A stretch of 41,074 nt of DNA from Sedimenticola sp. GTDB taxonomy: Bacteria > Pseudomonadota > Gammaproteobacteria > Chromatiales > Chromatiaceae. Made by a program: the position numbers and the translations under genes. Below, piece by piece: positions 35,405-41,074 of the stretch; the first letter of the stretch is position 1, and each line of letters opens with the position of its first letter. Under the pieces are notes generated by a model. It did not search any database. It was not told the origin of the DNA and saw nothing but the letters and a program-made list of their open reading frames with translations. The stretch spans positions 1 through 41,074 of the forward strand of contig JALSTP010000159.1 of the NCBI GenBank assembly GCA_026983675.1, written 5' to 3'.

Positions 35405-38400
35405 TCCGCTTCTTCGTCGACCACCCTACCGCGGCCAATCTGCTCATGGCCTTCCTCATGGTGCTGGGGCTCTCGCAACTGCCGGAACTGCAGCGGGAGA
35501 CCTTTCCCAATTTCGCCCCGCGCCGGGTGCAGATCCAGGTGCCCTATCCCGGCGCCGGCGCGGAGGACGTGGAGCAGGCCATCTGCCTGCGGCTGGAGGA
35601 TGCCCTCGACGGCATCAACGAGGTGGAGGAACTGACCTGCACCGCCCGCGAGGGATTGGGGACGATGGTGGCGGAGATGATCGACGGCGCCGATTTCGAC
35701 CGTTTCTTCGAGGATGTGAAGAGTGAGGTGGAGGCGATCGACAGCTTTCCCGACGTGACCGAGCGCCCCGTCATCCGCCAACTCGGCCGCACCGACCGGG
35801 TGGTGGACATCGCCATCACCGGGCCAATGGCGCTGCCCGACCTGAAGGCCTACGCGGAACGGATCAAGGACCGCATGCTGCGGATCCCCGAGATCTCCCA
35901 GGTGAAGGTGGAGGGCTTCTCCAAGCACCTGCTGCGGGTGGAGGTGAAGGCGCGTGACCTGCGCGCCCTCGGCCTGAGCATCTCCGACATCGCCGACGCC
36001 ATCCGCCGCCAGAACATCGATCTCCCCGCCGGCAGTCTGGAGACCCGCGACGAGGAATACCTCTTGCGCTTCACCGACGAACGCCGGACACCGCGCGCGC
36101 TGGCCCAACTGGTGGTGGTGAGCGGCGCCAGCGGCGCGGAGCTGCGCCTCGGCGATATCGCCCGCATCTCCGACCGGTTCGAACAGGCGGAAGCCAAGAC
36201 CTTGTTCAACGGCCGCCGCGCGGCCGTGCTGCAGGTGATCAAGACCAAGAAGGAGGACACCCTGGTGGTGATGGACGCCGTCACCCGTTTCCTCGACCAG
36301 CTTCGGCGCGAGGCCCCGCCAGGGGTCGTCTTCACCACCACCTCGGACCGCTCCACCATCGTCCGCGACCGGCTCGACATGCTGCTCAGGAACGGCGCCC
36401 AGGGGCTGGTGCTGGTATTTCTCGCCATGTGGCTCTTCTTCCGCCTGCGTTTCGCCTTCTGGGTGGCAATGGGACTGCCCGTGGGCTTTCTCGGCGCGCT
36501 CTATCTGATGGGCCTGCTCGGCTACTCGGTGAACATGATCACCATGGTGGCGCTGCTGATCGCGCTCGGCCTGCTGATGGACGATGCCATCGTCATCTCC
36601 GAGAACATCGCCGCCCGGCTCCAGCGTGGCGACAGCGCGCGCGACGCCGCCGTTCATGGCACCCGGCAGGTGGCGGCAGGGGTGGTCTCCTCCTTCCTCA
36701 CCACGGTGGCGGTGTTCGGACCGCTGGCCTTTCTCGCCGGCGACATGGGGAAGGTGCTCAAATTCATCCCCATCGTGCTGATTATGGTGCTCTCGGTCAG
36801 CCTCATCGAGGCCTTTCTGGTACTGCCTCATCACCTTGCCCACGCCTTGAAGCGACACGAGAATACGCCGTCCTCCGGCTTCCGCGCCCGTTTCGACGCC
36901 GCACTGGCGCGCTTCCGCGAGCGGGTGCTGGGACATGCCATCGACCGCGCCATCGCTCACCGCTACTGGTTCATCGGCGGCATCGTGGGGGTGTTTCTCA
37001 TCAGCCTTGCGATGCTCACCGGCGGCATCCTCAAGTTTCAGGCCTTTCCCGACATCGAAGGCAACTTCATCGAGGCGCGCCTGATGATGCCCCAGGGCAC
37101 CCCGCTGTGGCGCACCGAGACCGCGGTGAAGCGCATCGTGGCGGGCCTGAAGGCCACCGACGCGGCCTTCACCCCGCGCCAGCCGGACGGTGCGCACCTG
37201 GTGAAGAACATCCAGGTGCGCTACAACACCAACGCCGACGCCGGCGAACCCGGCCCCCATGTGGCCACGATCACCGCCGATCTGCTCGACGCCGAGCGCC
37301 GGGTGGGGGTGCTGGACGCAATCATCGCCCACTGGCGCAAGGCGGTCGGGCCCCTCCCCGATGTGGTGACCCTGAACTTCAAGGAACCCACGGTGGGACC
37401 GGCGGGCATCCCGGTGGAGATCACCCTCAGCGGCGGTGATCTGCATCGGCTCAAGGCCGCCGCCCAGGCGTTGGAGACATGGCTCGGCGGTTACCGCGGC
37501 CTGTTCAACATCCAGGACACCTTGCGCCCCGGCAAGCCGGAGCTGCGCCTGCGGCTGCGCGAGGGGGCCCTCGCCCTCGGCCTCGACGCCCGCCGCATCG
37601 CCGCGCAGTTGCGCGACGCCTTCCACGGCGCCGATGCCGGCGATGTGCAGGTGGGCCGCGAGGCCTACGAGGTCAATGTGCGGCTGGCGGAGGCGGACGG
37701 GACCCGGCTGGGCGCCTTCGAGACCTTCCTCGTCACCACGCCCGAGGGGGCGCAGGTGCCCCTCGACGCGGTGGCGGTCATCACTCTGGATCGTGGTTTC
37801 AGCCGCATCCAGCGCATCGACGGCCAACGCACCGTGACGGTGACCGCCGATCTCGACCCACGCGTCGCCAATGCCCGCGAGATCACCCGCGATACCCAGG
37901 CGCGGTTCCTGACCGGACTGGCGAAACGCAATCCCGGTCTCGGCATCAGCGTCAAGGGCCAGGCGCGCCAGTCGGCCAAGACCGGCTTCTCCATGCTGCG
38001 CGGCTTTCTCATCGGCCTGATCGGTATCTTCATCCTGCTCAGCTTTCAGTTCCGCAGCTATATCGAGCCGCTGGTGGTGATGGCGGTGATCCCGCTGGCC
38101 TTGGTGGGCGTGGTGTGGGGTCACCTGCTGCTGGGGCTGAAGCTCTCCATGCCGGGGCTGATCGGCTTCTTCTCCCTGGCCGGGGTGGTGGTGAACGATT
38201 CCATCCTGCTGGTGGAGTTTCTCAAGCAGCGCGCCCGCGACGGGCTGGCGGTGGTGGACGCCGCACGGGAGGCGAGCCGCGCCCGCTTCCGCGCCGTGCT
38301 GCTCACCTCGCTGACCACCATGGCCGGGCTGGTGCCGCTGATGCTGGAGCGCAGCCTGCAGGCCCAGATCCTCATCCCACTGGCCGCGGCCATCGTCTTC

Positions 38401-38514
38401 GGCCTGCTCGCCACCACCCTGCTGGTGCTGCTGGTGGTACCGGTGCTGTACGCCATCCTGGCGGACTTCGGGGATCCCCGCCCCGGCAATCCTCACGAGG
38501 GGCCGACCCGTTGA
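35401..38514 (+). CDS. RND-family efflux permease (AcrB/AcrD/AcrF type)
   Basis: This 1037-residue permease is of full length for an HAE1-like RND pump. It has the internal duplication, a first membrane helix at TAANLLMAFLMVLGLSQL, and the proton-relay aspartate pair in LGLLMDDAIVISENIAARL. The matching second-half segment is LAGVVVNDSILLVEFLKQRA. It is driven by the proton gradient and exports substrates taken from the periplasm or membrane through the adaptor encoded immediately upstream. Substrate specificity cannot be inferred, and no linked regulator is visible. Confidence 0.93.
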   Translation: MIRFFVDHPTAANLLMAFLMVLGLSQLPELQRETFPNFAPRRVQIQVPYPGAGAEDVEQAICLRLEDALDGINEVEELTCTAREGLGTMVAEMIDGADFDRFFEDVKSEVEAIDSFPDVTERPVIRQLGRTDRVVDIAITGPMALPDLKAYAERIKDRMLRIPEISQVKVEGFSKHLLRVEVKARDLRALGLSISDIADAIRRQNIDLPAGSLETRDEEYLLRFTDERRTPRALAQLVVVSGASGAELRLGDIARISDRFEQAEAKTLFNGRRAAVLQVIKTKKEDTLVVMDAVTRFLDQLRREAPPGVVFTTTSDRSTIVRDRLDMLLRNGAQGLVLVFLAMWLFFRLRFAFWVAMGLPVGFLGALYLMGLLGYSVNMITMVALLIALGLLMDDAIVISENIAARLQRGDSARDAAVHGTRQVAAGVVSSFLTTVAVFGPLAFLAGDMGKVLKFIPIVLIMVLSVSLIEAFLVLPHHLAHALKRHENTPSSGFRARFDAALARFRERVLGHAIDRAIAHRYWFIGGIVGVFLISLAMLTGGILKFQAFPDIEGNFIEARLMMPQGTPLWRTETAVKRIVAGLKATDAAFTPRQPDGAHLVKNIQVRYNTNADAGEPGPHVATITADLLDAERRVGVLDAIIAHWRKAVGPLPDVVTLNFKEPTVGPAGIPVEITLSGGDLHRLKAAAQALETWLGGYRGLFNIQDTLRPGKPELRLRLREGALALGLDARRIAAQLRDAFHGADAGDVQVGREAYEVNVRLAEADGTRLGAFETFLVTTPEGAQVPLDAVAVITLDRGFSRIQRIDGQRTVTVTADLDPRVANAREITRDTQARFLTGLAKRNPGLGISVKGQARQSAKTGFSMLRGFLIGLIGIFILLSFQFRSYIEPLVVMAVIPLALVGVVWGHLLLGLKLSMPGLIGFFSLAGVVVNDSILLVEFLKQRARDGLAVVDAAREASRARFRAVLLTSLTTMAGLVPLMLERSLQAQILIPLAAAIVFGLLATTLLVLLVVPVLYAILADFGDPRPGNPHEGPTR

Positions 38515-38591
38515 TCCGTCCCCCTGTCGGTCGCGAACGCCACCGATGCCACACCCTTGCGCCATCCCGTGGCGAACAGTGGCGGGAATCG

Positions 38592-38640
38592 CGGGCTAAA
38601 GCCTGTTGCTCGCTTGCCGTTAGTTCCTGTGTGGCAGGAA
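38592..38640 (+). other. Two small hairpins in the leader before the chemoreceptor gene
   Basis: CGGGCT-AA-AGCCTG (38592-38605, one G-T pair) resembles the core of common REP-type palindromes. TTCCTG-TGTGG-CAGGAA (38624-38640) is a perfect 6-bp stem. They lie in the 180-base gap between the efflux permease and the chemoreceptor gene, and neither has a T run. Confidence 0.35.
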
Positions 38641-38694
38641 ACGCCCTGCCAGTACATGGAATTGGAAACGGATAGCATCGATCGGGAGGCCCCG

Positions 38695-40314
38695 ATGTCC
38701 TTCAAACTCAGCATCAACCAGCGCTTCCATCTACTGAGCGGCATCATCGCCGTGTTCGGGCTGGTGGCGGTATTCTTTGCCTATCGCAACATCTCGCCGG
38801 TGAGCGACGGCTTCAACCAGTACAAGACACAGGTGGCCCAGCGCGCCAACCTGCTGCTGGAGATCCGCGAAAACTTCGGCTACGGCGGTGGCATCCACAA
38901 CTTCAAGAATTACGTCCTTCGCGGCACCCCCAAGTATGCCGCGCGTCTGGAAAGGCAGATGGGCAAGCTGCATGCCGCCATTACAGCCTACCGCAAACTC
39001 GCGGGCGTGACCCCGGCGGAGACCGCCGCCCTCGACGCCATTGGCGCCACCATCAACGCCTACAACGCCCAGATCCCCCGCGTCCGCGCCATGCACGCGC
39101 AGGGCAGGACGCCGCGCGAGATCGACCAGATGGTGAAGATCAGCGACAAGGCGGCACTGGCGGGGTTCAGCACCCTGGCGCAGCAGTTCAGGCAGTTGAC
39201 GGATACCTATACGAGCCGGCTTTCCGACAACATCGACACGGGCATCAGTTTGGTGGTATGGGGCACCCTGCTGGGGGTCTTGATCAGCATTGTCGCCGTC
39301 CAGTGGCTTCGCTTCCAGCTTGTCGGCCCCATCGACAAGGCCGTGGACGCGATGGCCGATATCGCCGACGGAGAAGGCCGTCTGGACCAGCGGCTGGCCC
39401 CTTCACCCCTGCTGGAACTGGATCGGCTGGCGCGCGCCTTCAACCATATCATGGACAAGCTCGGCGGGGTGGTGGAAGGGATCATGGGCGCCGCCTCACG
39501 CATGGAACAGTCCGCCGCACAGGTGGTGGCGCTTGCCGAACAGACCTCCCAGGGGGTCGCCACCCAGCAACAGGAGATCGAGCAGACCGCCACCGCTGTC
39601 ACCCAACTCGCCAGCTCCGCCGGGGAGGTCGCCACCAGTGCGGCGGACTCGGCCGACGCCACGCGGCGGGTGGATGAAGAGGCGCGTTCCGGCATCGCCG
39701 TGGTGGAGCAGTCGGTGACCACGGTGGACAGCCTCGCCCGTGAGGTTATCGAAAGTGAAGCAGTGATTCGCAAGCTGGAGGCCGAGAGCCAGAACATCGG
39801 CAGCGTGCTCGACGTCATCCTCGGTATTGCGGAACAGACCAACCTGCTGGCGTTGAACGCCGCCATCGAGGCCGCACGCGCCGGTGAACAGGGGCGCGGC
39901 TTTGCGGTGGTGGCCGACGAGGTGCGCGCATTGGCGCAACGCACCCAGGACTCCACCAGTGAGATTCAGGAGATGGTCACGCGCCTGCAAAAACGCACCC
40001 AGGCGGCGGTGGCCGCCATGCAACGGGCGCGCGAGCAGGCCGACAAGGGCGTGGAGCAGGCGGGCCAGACCGGCGACTCACTTCGCACCATCGCCGAGGG
40101 GGTGGCCGACATCAACGCCCGCGGCGACCAGATCGCCGTCGCCGCCCGTGAACAGAGTGCCACCTGTGAAGCACTGCATCGCAGCATCACCCAGATCATG
40201 GAAGTGGCGCGGAACAGCACCGAGGTGGCGCAACAGACCCATCAGGTGGGCGCTAATATCGTGGCGCTGGGCGAGGAGCTGAACGCGCTCTCCGCGCAGT
40301 TCAGCCTGCGCTGA
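38695..40314 (+). CDS. Methyl-accepting chemotaxis protein
   Basis: This 539-residue chemoreceptor has one membrane segment at about residues 12-30 ([18 protein letters not shown]) and a periplasmic helical sensor of about 150 residues. A second membrane segment lies near 183-204 ([20 protein letters not shown]), followed by a HAMP domain to about 257 and a long signalling coiled coil. The conserved hairpin tip is [20 protein letters not shown] near residue 380, followed by [18 protein letters not shown]. The C-terminus has no NWETF-type tether for CheR. ATG 38695 has GGGAGG 6 bases upstream. The ligand is unknown. Confidence 0.93.
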   Translation: MSFKLSINQRFHLLSGIIAVFGLVAVFFAYRNISPVSDGFNQYKTQVAQRANLLLEIRENFGYGGGIHNFKNYVLRGTPKYAARLERQMGKLHAAITAYRKLAGVTPAETAALDAIGATINAYNAQIPRVRAMHAQGRTPREIDQMVKISDKAALAGFSTLAQQFRQLTDTYTSRLSDNIDTGISLVVWGTLLGVLISIVAVQWLRFQLVGPIDKAVDAMADIADGEGRLDQRLAPSPLLELDRLARAFNHIMDKLGGVVEGIMGAASRMEQSAAQVVALAEQTSQGVATQQQEIEQTATAVTQLASSAGEVATSAADSADATRRVDEEARSGIAVVEQSVTTVDSLAREVIESEAVIRKLEAESQNIGSVLDVILGIAEQTNLLALNAAIEAARAGEQGRGFAVVADEVRALAQRTQDSTSEIQEMVTRLQKRTQAAVAAMQRAREQADKGVEQAGQTGDSLRTIAEGVADINARGDQIAVAAREQSATCEALHRSITQIMEVARNSTEVAQQTHQVGANIVALGEELNALSAQFSLR

Positions 40315-40333
40315 CGGAACCCGGGGCCGCCCC

Positions 40334-41074
40334 TCAGTCGGATCCACCGGCTGAGACGGCCGCCTCGTACAGCGCCGAGTAGTCGGCGTCCGCCCACCCC
40401 GCCGCCGCGGCGCGCTCGAACAGGGCCTGCATCGCGGCGGGGACGCCCGTCTCCATCCCCCTGGATTCGGCCACCCGCCGGAACAGGCCAATATCCTTGA
40501 TCAGGTGCTTGAGGGGAAAGTTGGCCTGCGCATAGTCATGGCGCAGATACTTCTCCAGCTTCTTGTCGAAGGTGGGGGCATAGAGGGCGCTCGTGCGCAA
40601 CAGTTCCATGAACAGGGTCACCTCCACCCCTTCGCTTCGCACCAGCCCCAGGCTGAGCGAAAAACCGGTGGTCAGGGCGGCGATAAGCTGGTTCATGGCC
40701 AGCTTGAGGGCCGCCCCCTGCCCCACCCCGCCCACCCGCCGCGGGGCCTCACCGAGTGTCCGCAGCAACGGCAGACATCGATCATAGAGCGCCGCGTCGC
40801 CTCCCGCCATGACGATCAATCGGCCGCCCCGCGCCTCCGGCAGACTGCCCAGCACCGGGGCCTCCAGATAAGCGCCGCCCTGCGACTCCACCCGGCGGGC
40901 GATGGCGCGGCTCTCGTCCGGCGCGATGGTGCCCATCTGGATGACGGTGCGGTCTTTCAAGGCCCCGTCCGCTGGCAGGGTTTCCCCGATCGCCTGGGCA
41001 TCCGCCAGCAACAGCAGGACGATTTCGCTCTCCATCACGGCCGCCGCCGCGGTGTCGGCCCGCCGCATCCCTTC
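40334..41074 (-). CDS. Beta-hydroxyacid dehydrogenase (3-hydroxyisobutyrate dehydrogenase-like), N-terminus cut off
   Basis: The frame is open to the window edge and ends at TGA 40334-40336, leaving about 246 residues. The N-terminal nucleotide-binding GxGxxG start is missing, outside the window. Remaining family features are IVLLLLADAQAI, the substrate-loop TVIQMGTIAPDES, EAPVLGSLPEARGGRL, and the catalytic-lysine helix GGVGQGAALKLAMNQLIAAL. Members reduce or oxidise small beta-hydroxyacids such as tartronate semialdehyde, succinic semialdehyde or glyoxylate with NAD(P). It is convergent with the chemoreceptor gene. The ATG at 41068 is internal, not the true start. Confidence 0.88.
   Translation of the reverse strand, partial: EGMRRADTAAAAVMESEIVLLLLADAQAIGETLPADGALKDRTVIQMGTIAPDESRAIARRVESQGGAYLEAPVLGSLPEARGGRLIVMAGGDAALYDRCLPLLRTLGEAPRRVGGVGQGAALKLAMNQLIAALTTGFSLSLGLVRSEGVEVTLFMELLRTSALYAPTFDKKLEKYLRHDYAQANFPLKHLIKDIGLFRRVAESRGMETGVPAAMQALFERAAAAGWADADYSALYEAAVSAGGSD

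Noticed and set aside
35191-38565. A 1124-codon open frame on the minus strand
   Set aside because: It lies wholly antisense to the RND adaptor/permease genes. Its translation is rich in His, Gln and Gly and lacks family motifs, as expected of a GC-rich shadow frame.
1-41074. CRISPR arrays, tRNA or rRNA genes, carboxysome shell genes
   Set aside because: Looked for and not seen: no regularly spaced repeats, no cloverleaf-like or rRNA segments, and no CsoS or bacterial microcompartment proteins next to cbbLS.

Overview
The window looks like chromosome from a GC-rich, CO2-fixing gammaproteobacterium, probably a sulfur-oxidising Chromatiales-type organism. This is inferred from a form IA RuBisCO operon with CbbQ/CbbO activase genes (the non-carboxysomal 'IAq' layout), a complete Mla-type lipid transport set, TamA/TamB, class I PPK2 and a VPLPA-CTERM protein. 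No rRNA, tRNA, CRISPR array or phage structural gene was recognised. No gene-free gap exceeds about 200 bases.

Region 1 (1-8916) is the carbon-fixation block. A fragment resembling the C-terminus of a REP-associated tyrosine transposase and a 22-bp direct repeat sit at the left edge. Next come, on the minus strand and read from the right, cbbL, cbbS, cbbQ, cbbO, a small frameshifted gene and two unfamiliar genes. cbbR is divergent from cbbL across an AT-rich control region. The block is bounded by a 44-bp inverted repeat (302-345 and 8873-8916, 41/44 matching). Both outward-facing end genes stop at the same TGA inside the repeat. The last gene, next to the left repeat, has motifs I associate with large phage/plasmid polyvalent proteins, fused here into one RuBisCO-linked protein.

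Region 2 (9068-17849) holds PPK2, a membrane methyltransferase-like protein, and a minus-strand operon that begins with a PAS-SpoIIE phosphatase, an RsbW-like kinase and a STAS protein and runs with almost no spacing into MlaF, MlaE, MlaD and MlaC. This suggests that partner-switching signalling is tied to phospholipid transport. A phosphohexomutase and a PilZ protein follow on the plus strand.

Region 3 (17868-28376) holds an MMPL/RND transporter fused to a cyclic-nucleotide-binding-like domain, coupled to an exported protein. Divergent from it are tamA-tamB, then an inverted-repeat element, a VPLPA-CTERM putative metalloprotease and a DUF6174-like exported protein.

Region 4 (28454-41074) holds a 1279-residue FAD/Fe-S oxidoreductase with a good sigma70-like promoter, a class 3 lipase, an unknown gene, an RND efflux adaptor/permease pair, a chemoreceptor and the C-terminal part of a beta-hydroxyacid dehydrogenase cut by the window edge.

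All family assignments come from reading the translated sequence; no database search was run.
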